From the NCBI GenBank assembly GCA_021200565.1, contig JAJQGJ010000017.1, positions 28,282-92,281 of the forward strand: a DNA stretch of 64,000 nucleotides, read 5' to 3'. The notes beneath the pieces are model-generated. The model did not search any database, was not told where the DNA came from, and saw nothing but the letters and a program-made list of their open reading frames with translations. The position numbers and the translations under genes were made by a program. Shown piece after piece: positions 45,844 through 56,600 of this stretch. This DNA comes from Oscillospiraceae bacterium (lineage in GTDB: Bacteria > Bacillota > Clostridia > Oscillospirales > Ruminococcaceae). Each line of letters begins with the position of its first letter. Position 1 is the stretch's first letter.

Positions 45844-46494
45844 ATGTTGAGAAAAAAGATTTGGGTGCGGGTTTTGGGGCTTTTGATGGCTCTTTCGATG
45901 ATGGTTCTGGCGGTTGGTTGTCAGGAGATCAGTGAGTCGGAGGAGGGCGAAAGTTCTTCTGAGGCTCAGGTGACTGAGGAGGCTTCGGAGGTTGCTGATG
46001 AAGAGGCTTCTGAGGTTGAAAGCTCGGATGAAGTGGAAGAGGCTGAAGAGACTGCGAGCGTTGAGGCTCCGGTGGCGGTGGTTGCTGAAAACCCTGTCGA
46101 CACCGAAACTCCTCACGTCGAAACCGAAACCGGCGACAACGTTGTTGCTTTCACTGACGAGGACTTCGAGAGTGCAGATGTCGTTATCGACGATGATGAC
46201 GTAGCAGTTGTTCTTGAAGAGTCGGAGAGCACTTCGGATGCTGCTTCGGGCTCAACTTCGGGTACCAGTTCAACCGTAACATCTAACAGCACATCATCCG
46301 GCACCGTCTGGATCACCGGCAACACGGGAAGCAGCTCATCGGGAGGAAGCACATCATCCGGCGACAGCGGCAGCTCTGATGATTCGAGCGGCGACACCGG
46401 CTCTGATTCCGGTTCCGACACCGATTCCGACAGCAGCTCCGACTCGGACAAGAAGACTGACAGCACTGACATCGGCTGGACCGACTACTATTAA
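45844..46494 (+). CDS. Acidic Ser/Asp-rich lipoprotein
   Basis: 216 residues. The lipoprotein signal MLRKKIWVRVLGLLMALSMM continues to a VGC lipobox. The mature chain is low-complexity: first Glu/Ser/Val-rich, then a VVAFTDEDFESADVVIDDDD patch, then Ser/Gly/Asp/Thr repeats such as SGSDTDSDSSSDSDKK. It closes with DIGWTDYY, similar to the GWTGDY end of small peptide 2. There is no enzyme domain; a stalk-like exposed lipoprotein is likely. It has an AAGGAGAGGAG site, and its stop overlaps the kinase start by one base, so it is coupled to the kinase gene. No homologue was recognised. Confidence 0.75.
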   Translation: MLRKKIWVRVLGLLMALSMMVLAVGCQEISESEEGESSSEAQVTEEASEVADEEASEVESSDEVEEAEETASVEAPVAVVAENPVDTETPHVETETGDNVVAFTDEDFESADVVIDDDDVAVVLEESESTSDAASGSTSGTSSTVTSNSTSSGTVWITGNTGSSSSGGSTSSGDSGSSDDSSGDTGSDSGSDTDSDSSSDSDKKTDSTDIGWTDYY

Positions 46495-47234
46495 TGGCGG
46501 ATAAGTTTTGCGTCCGCATAGCCGGGCTGACGATAGGCGTTGAGGCGCACTACTCACATCTTCGGAGCTTTTTCGGGGAGTATCTTTCCCAAGGCGAACC
46601 CGACTTCTCTGTCAGCTGGACGGAAGAAGAGATAGCGGCAGAGCATGACGGAATGAAAGCCGTCGGTCAGACGGGGAGCTATAGCATGGAGTATCTCGAA
46701 ACGCTTGCAGCTCTGCGAAAGATTTCGGACATACTCCCAAAGTACAATCGCTTTCTTATGCACGGCGCCTGTATTTCCTGCGACGATAAGGGTTATCTTT
46801 TCACTGCCCCGAGCGGCACCGGCAAGACTACCCACATCTCGCTGTGGAAGAAGTATCTTTCGGATCGAATAGACATAGTCAACGGCGACAAGCCAATTCT
46901 TTCGGTTGAAGACGGAACCGTGACGGTTTACGGAACTCCCTGGGCTGGCAAAGAGAAATGGCAAAAGAACCGAAGCGTCAAGCTTGATGGTCTTTGCTTT
47001 TTAGAGCGTGGAGGGAACTATATCACGGGGATTTCTCCGGAGGATTGCCTTGAGCGGCTTTTCCATCAGGTTTATATTTCCCGGGAAGAGCCTTTTGCTG
47101 GCAAAACTCTTGAGCTTCTTGATGAGATGCTGACTTTGGTCCCGCTTTACCTTCTTCACTGTGATATTTCTGAAGGGTCTGTCAGAACGAGCTTCGAGGC
47201 GATGACGGGCAATACCTACGTTAAAAAAGCATAA
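46494..47234 (+). CDS. HprK-like P-loop kinase (divergent, peptide-kinase type)
   Basis: 246 residues. Residues 106-112 are the P-loop PSGTGKT in FTAPSGTGKTTH, followed by NGDKPILSVED and YGTPWAGKEKW, motifs of the HprK/PEP-carboxykinase-like kinase group. It lacks the N-terminal domain of true HprK and the ELRGIGIVN signature; the canonical hprK is at 20695. Homologues of this short type sit in RiPP clusters; the paeninodin lasso-peptide kinase phosphorylates the peptide C-terminus. Here it overlaps an acidic lipoprotein gene and follows two small peptides, so those are candidate substrates (inference). No PqqD, radical-SAM, protease or transporter partner is present in the window. Confidence 0.75.
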   Translation: MADKFCVRIAGLTIGVEAHYSHLRSFFGEYLSQGEPDFSVSWTEEEIAAEHDGMKAVGQTGSYSMEYLETLAALRKISDILPKYNRFLMHGACISCDDKGYLFTAPSGTGKTTHISLWKKYLSDRIDIVNGDKPILSVEDGTVTVYGTPWAGKEKWQKNRSVKLDGLCFLERGGNYITGISPEDCLERLFHQVYISREEPFAGKTLELLDEMLTLVPLYLLHCDISEGSVRTSFEAMTGNTYVKKA

Positions 47235-47238
47235 AAAT

Positions 47239-47272
47239 AATCGGTCTGGAACTAACTCAGACCGATTTTTAT
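47239..47272. terminator. Bidirectional terminator between kinase and GH2 genes
   Basis: AATCGGTCTG and CAGACCGATT form a perfect 10-bp stem with TTTTTA after it on the plus strand and an A-rich run (U on the minus RNA) on the other side. It separates two convergent genes. Confidence 0.85.
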
Positions 47273-47285
47273 TATCCATATTCGA

Positions 47286-50273
<2,988 letters not shown>

Positions 50274-50281
50274 TTAAATTG

Positions 50282-50998
50282 TTATGGGTGTTCTCTTATA
50301 CTCACAACTTCCCATACTCCGTCTTCGCTTTTCTCTACTTTCCATAGAGCTTCGCATCGCAAACTGGCACTGACTGTGTCCCCGTTTGAGTCAATCGCTT
50401 CTTCGGAATAGTAGACCCAGATATATCCTTCGGTGTCGCCCAAGTGCGCACTCCATAGTTCAAGTGAATAGTTCACATATGATGCTGAACGTTCGCTTGG
50501 TGTAGCATACCTTGAAAGAAGCCCATAAAGCTCATCACATTCGGCATCCGTATGCTTACAGTCCTGAAATGCCGCATCAGCCTGCCTGAGAACCGACTGC
50601 GCTTCGATTCTGTCGGACAGACTTCCAATAGAAATGAGCATTGAAATCTCGTCACTGTCATAGTAGGATAACGCGCCGCAGACCATCAAAAGCCTGTAAA
50701 CCGGGAACTGATAAATCAGTATGCAGACAAGGAGAATGCAGGAAACAATTACTGTTACAGCTGTCCACTTCCTCTTACGAATCTTCTTTTTCACGCCAGT
50801 TATAACTTCGGCGTCGCTGGTTCTCTTGACAAGAGAAGTCTCGCAGATGCACTTCTCAGCTTTCGTTTTTTTGAGCTCGGAAGCACAATCGGGGCAATTT
50901 TTAAGATGCTCTTCAACAAACTTAGCTGTGTCCTCACTTACCATATTCTCATAATAAAGTGGCAGGAGGTCTCTGACTATACTACAATCATTCTCCAT
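50282..50998 (-). CDS. Zinc-finger anti-sigma factor
   Basis: 238 residues. The N-terminal anti-sigma zinc finger contains HLKNCPDC (His-x3-Cys-x2-Cys). A single membrane helix lies near residues 97-117 (VTVIVSCILLVCILIYQF), followed by an extracellular region of about 120 residues without a recognised fold. It would hold the neighbouring ECF sigma factor inactive until a signal outside the cell. The start overlaps the sigma gene by 11 bases, with GGAGG upstream. Confidence 0.88.
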   Translation of the reverse strand: MENDCSIVRDLLPLYYENMVSEDTAKFVEEHLKNCPDCASELKKTKAEKCICETSLVKRTSDAEVITGVKKKIRKRKWTAVTVIVSCILLVCILIYQFPVYRLLMVCGALSYYDSDEISMLISIGSLSDRIEAQSVLRQADAAFQDCKHTDAECDELYGLLSRYATPSERSASYVNYSLELWSAHLGDTEGYIWVYYSEEAIDSNGDTVSASLRCEALWKVEKSEDGVWEVVSIREHP

Positions 50999-51488
50999 TG
51001 TTCATTTCCTCCATTCTTAGACGAATCATTTTTCTTGCCCGGTGGTAGGTGACACATGCCCAGTTATCGGTTTTACCGTAGATTTCGCCTATTTCCTTGA
51101 ACGAAAGCTCGCCGAACACCCGCCACATGAAAACTTCCTTGTAGGGCTCCGCAATGTCGTGCAGGGCTTTTCTTACCCTGAGAAAGTCGTCCTTGCGACT
51201 TGCCGATTCTTCGGGCAAAGCTTCTGGGTCGACTATGTCCTGGAAATTCACATCGTCAATGCTCTCAGTTCTTCTCGACTTTTTCAGATACGAATAATAA
51301 GAATTCTTCGCAATCTGACAGAGCCAGACTCGGATATCGCATTCGCCTCGGAACTTTCCGATAGATTTCATCGCTTTGAAGAAAGTCTCGCTCGTTATTT
51401 CCTCGGCAATATGCGCATTTCCGGAAAGCCTCAGAATGTAGTTGTAAACCGATTCGAAATAGGTCTTGTATATCTCCTCAAACTCCAC
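50988..51488 (-). CDS. ECF sigma factor (sigma-70 family)
   Basis: 166 residues. Region 2 (YKTYFESVYNYILRLSGNAHIAEEITSETFFKA) and region 4 (FMWRVFGELSFKEIGEIYGK) are clear; regions 1 and 3 are absent, as in ECF factors. The start is GTG at 51488, with AAGGTGG upstream. It is co-transcribed with its anti-sigma. A candidate self-recognised promoter lies at 51506-51538. Its regulon is unknown, but it sits between GH44 and GH2 genes. Confidence 0.92.
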   Translation of the reverse strand: MEFEEIYKTYFESVYNYILRLSGNAHIAEEITSETFFKAMKSIGKFRGECDIRVWLCQIAKNSYYSYLKKSRRTESIDDVNFQDIVDPEALPEESASRKDDFLRVRKALHDIAEPYKEVFMWRVFGELSFKEIGEIYGKTDNWACVTYHRARKMIRLRMEEMNNGE

Positions 51489-51505
51489 TGCTCGCCACCA
51501 CCTTA

Positions 51506-51538
51506 CTTATAAGACTTCATGGAGGAAGAAATCTTACA
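51506..51538 (-). promoter_or_regulatory. Candidate ECF autoregulatory promoter
   Basis: On the minus strand, TGTAAGAT (51538-51531) and GTCTTATAAG (51515-51506) are spaced about 15 bp, in the style of ECF promoters with a TGTAA-type -35 and a GTC-containing -10. This is by pattern only, without a tested consensus. Confidence 0.3.
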
Positions 51539-51569
51539 AAGTATTTGCGAAAAAATTTGAGGAAGTCTG

Positions 51570-53219
51570 TTATTCGCTGTCAGCTATAATATTCGGAAAG
51601 TCATTGACATCATCGCTCAAAACAACCATCGCCGCACAGTAGGGCGGGAGAGTTATCTTGAATACGTTTGTATCTGTACTTTCGACAACGTTTATAAGCT
51701 GAATCTCAGAGCTGTCGCCATAGATGGCATACACAGCTGCGGCGATATATTCTGTTTCGGATGAGGTCAGGTCGATAACTGCATTTTCGTTCAGGCTTGA
51801 ATCTTTATTTGTAATCATGAGAGTTATCAGACCGTCATCAGTTTCAGCTGCATATGCACTGGAAAGTGATACATCATCTGTTGTTGTGCTGATGAGAGTG
51901 CCGCCGAAGGACGAATCCTCGCCGTCGTAGTTGGTATAAAGCCTGATTGCTGCAAACTGATACTCATTTCCGCCCCAAATGGTTGCAAGGTATACTCCCA
52001 TATCTGCAAAGCAGCCAAGTGCCTCAGCCTCAGCGATAGTTCCTGTTATGTCTTCACCATTAAAGTTATATTCAGAAATGGCGAGCTTGGTGCCGGGGTA
52101 GTACTCATCAATAGATGCCTGAATAGTCGGAAGAAGTGGCAGATTGTTCATGCACCACTGACCGATCCAGCTGTTCTCTGAGAAGCCTTCTTCATAAAGA
52201 GTACGAACCGACTGCAATCTGTCCTCGGCACTTACTCCTGCTGATTCGGAATAATAGTGGATGTCTAAAACATCAAGAAGCCGGACTCCTGCTTCTTCCG
52301 AAGCCTGACACATGTAGTCTAAGTAGCAATCTATAAACCAGTTATAGCCGTTCTCTTCCTTTAAGTCCTCCCATTCTGTACTGTCATCGCCATCGGCAAG
52401 ATGATCATATGCGGTGTAACCGTAGAGTGCGGGACCGAATATCTCAGCGTTCGGATCGAGCTCCTTGACAATCGCTGCGAGCTCAGCAGATTTCGAACAA
52501 AGCTCTTCTATTGTGACAGGGTCTGGATGAATTCTTGAATGAGTTCCAGCCCATAGTGCAGGCTCGTTGTCAAGGCTATAACCTTGTATGCCAGTTTTGC
52601 TCGTAGAATCGCCGAGCATATTTATAATGTAGTTGACATACTCGTCCATATAGACGACGCCGTCTGTGAGGTCAGGAGAATCAGGAAATTCGCCATCTGA
52701 ACGGAATATGACCTCGTTGAATCTTTCTGACGGAGCAGTGTTTTCAACTGAGACTTGCCCGCTCTTGTCGGCTGCAACGTATCCTGCCATCTGTAAAGTA
52801 GTCAGCTTGTACGTGATTCCGTTCTCTTTGGCTTCTTCAGAAAGCGTTCTCACGCAGTCTGCAGGTTCGTCTGAATCGGAAAGATTGCTGTCAGATGAAT
52901 GGTACCAGTCTGCACCGGCATTCGAGGCGTTAGTTTCCCAGTTATAAGCTGTCATACGATTGCCGCCCTGACGTATTGCTGTGAAATTCGCTGCGTCGAG
53001 GCTTTCTTCATTGCCATACTGGTTAACACCGTAGATGTATGGGCTGATCTCCTTTGTTTCCTCGGTGAAATCGATGACAATGTTCATGTCATAGCTTTCA
53101 TCTGAGTAGATGTCTGTTGGGGTTGTCACTGTTTTCCTTCCAGATACAGAACAGGAAGACATAACCGTAATGATAGCGACAATCAATACGAGTGCGGATA
53201 TACTTCTTTTTAGTTTCAT
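51570..53219 (-). CDS. GH44 endoglucanase/xyloglucanase lipoprotein
   Basis: 549 residues. The lipoprotein signal ends MSSCS. The catalytic domain shows IYGVNQYG near the start and GGNRMTAYNWETNASNAG, both typical of GH44. The acid/base is Glu219 in SLDNEPALW and the nucleophile Glu383 in AISEYNFNG. A small C-terminal beta domain follows. GH44 enzymes cleave beta-1,4-glucans, xyloglucan and some mannans at the cell surface. No carbohydrate-binding module or dockerin is seen. It is transcribed from the promoter at 53284-53313 toward the sigma operon. Confidence 0.88.
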   Translation of the reverse strand: MKLKRSISALVLIVAIITVMSSCSVSGRKTVTTPTDIYSDESYDMNIVIDFTEETKEISPYIYGVNQYGNEESLDAANFTAIRQGGNRMTAYNWETNASNAGADWYHSSDSNLSDSDEPADCVRTLSEEAKENGITYKLTTLQMAGYVAADKSGQVSVENTAPSERFNEVIFRSDGEFPDSPDLTDGVVYMDEYVNYIINMLGDSTSKTGIQGYSLDNEPALWAGTHSRIHPDPVTIEELCSKSAELAAIVKELDPNAEIFGPALYGYTAYDHLADGDDSTEWEDLKEENGYNWFIDCYLDYMCQASEEAGVRLLDVLDIHYYSESAGVSAEDRLQSVRTLYEEGFSENSWIGQWCMNNLPLLPTIQASIDEYYPGTKLAISEYNFNGEDITGTIAEAEALGCFADMGVYLATIWGGNEYQFAAIRLYTNYDGEDSSFGGTLISTTTDDVSLSSAYAAETDDGLITLMITNKDSSLNENAVIDLTSSETEYIAAAVYAIYGDSSEIQLINVVESTDTNVFKITLPPYCAAMVVLSDDVNDFPNIIADSE

Positions 53220-53283
53220 ATTTTTTCACCTTTCCGATTAAAGCCATCCCTTTCTCACAACTTTAATCATATTTGATGGGAAA

Positions 53284-53313
53284 ATTATAACATGTAGGCT
53301 TAATATATGTCAA
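53284..53313 (-). promoter_or_regulatory. Promoter of the GH44 gene
   Basis: TTGACA (53313-53308) and TATAAT (53289-53284) on the minus strand with an 18-bp spacer. Just upstream, ATGATA...TATCAT (about 53323-53340) is a short palindrome that could be an operator. Confidence 0.6.
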
Positions 53314-53419
53314 GAGAAAAACATGATATTCTTTATCATATGGTTAATTTTTCCTGAGGCGGGGGGGTAACTAATTTTGGGACGTTGAAAACTTTTTAGA
53401 AATTTTCTACAAAAAGTTG

Positions 53420-53448
53420 TTGCATTTTTGGCACCGGTATGTTATAAT
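53420..53448 (+). promoter_or_regulatory. Promoter of the giant adhesin gene
   Basis: TTGCAT (53420-53425), a 17-bp spacer and TATAAT (53443-53448). Transcription would start near 53455, giving a leader of about 175 bases. Between the two divergent promoters, 53341-53419 holds a run of seven G at 53359-53365 and nothing else recognised. Confidence 0.6.
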
Positions 53449-53531
53449 TATGGCGGTGGGTGAAATTAACGTGTAAAGAATGTTTGATTTGCGTTAAGTA
53501 AGCTCGTTTGTATTTTCGATGACCGGCGTTG

Positions 53532-53585
53532 CACTGTTGTATCGCTGAGATTTGGAATGCGATACAACAGTGTTTTATTTTACTT
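53532..53585 (+). terminator. Terminator-like hairpin in the adhesin leader (attenuator candidate)
   Basis: A perfect 14-bp stem, CACTGTTGTATCGC (53532-53545) with GCGATACAACAGTG (53559-53572), encloses a 13-nt loop and is followed by TTTTATTTTACTTT. It lies between the promoter and the adhesin start, where a terminator would stop expression unless it is overcome. Upstream TTAACG (53467-53472) and CGTTAA (53492-53497) form another small stem. Transcription attenuation is inferred; no antiterminator binding site of a known type is recognised. Confidence 0.7.
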
Positions 53586-53630
53586 TGATTTGAACCATAA
53601 TACTTAGCAGCTGTGGAAGGATGCAGGGGT

Positions 53631-56600
53631 ATGAGGAATATTGTTTATAGCTATATAGACAGATTCAGGCACGAACGCCATGAGCGTTTGGTGCTCGGGT
53701 CTGTTTTGCTTCTTTTAGCTATAATTGTCTCTATTACCGTCTATTGGCAGCTCCGTTATACAGGCATCACAATGACAAATGAAACCTATTGTGGCTATGA
53801 AGAGCATACCCACACTGAAGAATGCTATGAATATACCCTCATCTGTGAGCTCGAAGAATCCGAGGGTCACTCACATACCGATGAATGCTATGAAGAGCAG
53901 CTGGTTCTGATTTGCACACTGGAGGAATCGGAAGGTCATATCCATGATGATACTTGCTATGACGAAGAGGGCAACCTCGTATGCGGTCTTGAAGAGTCTT
54001 TGGGACATACTCACGACGAATCCTGCTATGAAACTCAGCTGGTTCTGGTCTGCGAGCTTGAGGAGTCTGAGGGACACATCCACACCGAAGAATGTTATGA
54101 GAAAACCCTCATCTGTGGGCTCGAGGAGCACACCCACACTGTTGAGTGCCTTGTAGATCTCAATGCCGATGTTGAAGACGAGTCCATCTGGGAAGCAACT
54201 CTTCCTGAGCTCACTGGCGACTTGAGAACCGATGTTGTTGCCATTGCCCGTTCGCAGCTCGGCTACACCGAATCAACCGCCAATTACACCTTGGGCGAAG
54301 ACGGCATAACTCACTATGGCTACACACGCTATGGCGAATGGTACGGAAGCATCTATTCCGATTGGGACTCCATCTTTGTGGCGTTCTGCCTTGATTATGC
54401 AGGGATAGCTGATGAATTTACATATAATGCCGGTGCTTATGCCTGGTCGGTTGATCTGACTAATCTCGGCTACTTTATGACAGCTGACAGCTATACTCCC
54501 ACTTCGGGCGATATAGCTTTCATCGATACAGACGCAGACGGCAGAGCCAACATTTCCGCAATAGTAGTCTCTGTCAGCGAAACAAGCATCACTGTTATCC
54601 AGGGCAACTATTCAGTAACCGATTCAGAAAGTAATACGATAGATCTGGTTGCGTTCGTTTCTTACAGTACTGAGACTTCTGCCGCCGAAAATGAGCTCGT
54701 CACATTATCCTCCGGAACAGAATCGGAAACAACAGCTGTCACTCCAGCTATCCTTGGCTATGCCAATATATCTCCTGAGGCAGCTGCAGAAGAAGTCACA
54801 GAAGAAACTGTCATCGATGAAAATTCAGACGAATCCGACGAAGATGAAGTAGAACTCGGCGAAGAACCAGCAGATGAAACTCCAATCGACGAAGAAATCG
54901 TTGCCGAGGAAGAGACCGAAATTGTCGAACCGATTCTCTCAACATCTGCTGCTGTCGACTATGTCTCGCAAGTAAATGAGCTTTACACTCTCGCAATGTC
55001 GCTGACAGCCGGCGACACTGCCTCAGCTGCAACAATCTGGGATAGTCTGATGGTAATCTGGGAACAGATTTATGCCGAAGAAGAAGCCAGCACTCTCACC
55101 CTGACGTCAGAAGAATATGACAATGTAAACGCCCTTACAGACGAAGTCTATTACTATTTCGTTGAAACAGTAGGCTATGACCCATATGAACCGGCAACGC
55201 TGGAGGAAACAGGCTCAAGCTCGGATACTATTTACACAGTTGTTCCTTCAGAAAATGATAATACCTCAGCCTCGGAGCTTTCTAATACTACAGTCACATG
55301 GACAGCTTCCAATGTTTCTTATGACAATGGAACATTCACTCTTGAGCTGCTTGCCAATTTCACGATAACCGGCACACAGATTCAGCCGACATATGTAGCA
55401 GGTACTACGACGGTTGAGAGCTATGCGACCTACTATATCTACCTTCCTGATGGCGTTGAGGTTGCTGAAAGCATTCTTGGCGAACAGCAGCTTGGTACAA
55501 ACGAATCAGGTGGCAACGTGACTTTCCACTACTACTATAGATACGACCAAACCACCGACAGCTACTATATCGAAGTAGTATTCGATGTACCAGAGTATTA
55601 TACTGCCAACAATTCTAATGTTGAACTAACTGGTAAGATTGACTATTCGCACTATACTATCTCTGCTGAAGATGTAACACCAGGTAGCGGAAGCATCATA
55701 ATCACGTATGGCGACGTAGTGGAAATTGTCATTCCGACAAGCGAAATCGATAAAGAAGAAAACGAATCCTGGCTCCAGGATATTACAGTAACCAAAGCTT
55801 CTCAGGCATATGACACTGCAACAAACAGCATAACCTACACTGTTTATATCAGCTCAACCTCCGGTTCGGGCGTTATAACCTTAGATGATGTAATGTCTGT
55901 TGTTGCCAACCAGAGTTATTCAGGCTCTCTGACAGTTGAAAGTGTCGATGTTGAGAGTGTTTACTATCAGCAGAATATTTACTATTCCGATAACTACGGC
56001 AATTCCTGGACATCGTGGAGCAGCGGAACTCAAGTTACATCTTCGGGAAATGCTATTGAATCCACAACAACTGTTGGTTCTGATTACACTGTAAGCGATA
56101 CCCCCACAACTGGCAGCGACGTCACCATAACTCTTGCTCCGCTTGCTGGCGCAACGCCTGATGGAACGACAATCACAACCGGTGACCGCTATGCTATTAC
56201 ATATACAGTTACATTCGAACCGAGCTCAGGCACTATCGATGCAACAGTTACCAACGATGCAACTGCAACCTCCACTAAGGACGGCGACACCGTCACCGAT
56301 GAAGCAACCTCAACCCGCCGTGTCTCGACATCTACTGTCAGCAAGACACATAAATATGATTCCGACTCCGGTCTGATGGTCTGGACCATCACGTTTAATG
56401 CCAATGGTTCAAATATTGCTGGATACACTCTTTCCGATGATATGCTTTCGCAGCTGATAGGAGATCTGAGTGTTGAGGCTACTTATAATGGCAGCACTAT
56501 TGCCACAGCTGACGGAACTGATTACACTGTAAACTACGATAATGGCGTAATTACCAGTATTACCTTCAATGCCGTCGATGATGATGGCGATGGAAACTAC

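Noticed and set aside
46230..46480. Minus-strand frames opposite the Ser/Asp-rich lipoprotein tail
   Set aside because: They are mirror images of low-complexity coding DNA without starts or ribosome sites.
53359..53365. Run of seven G as a phase-variation tract upstream of the adhesin promoter
   Set aside because: It is short, lies about 55 bp above the -35 and outside any coding frame; no evidence of slippage from one sequence.
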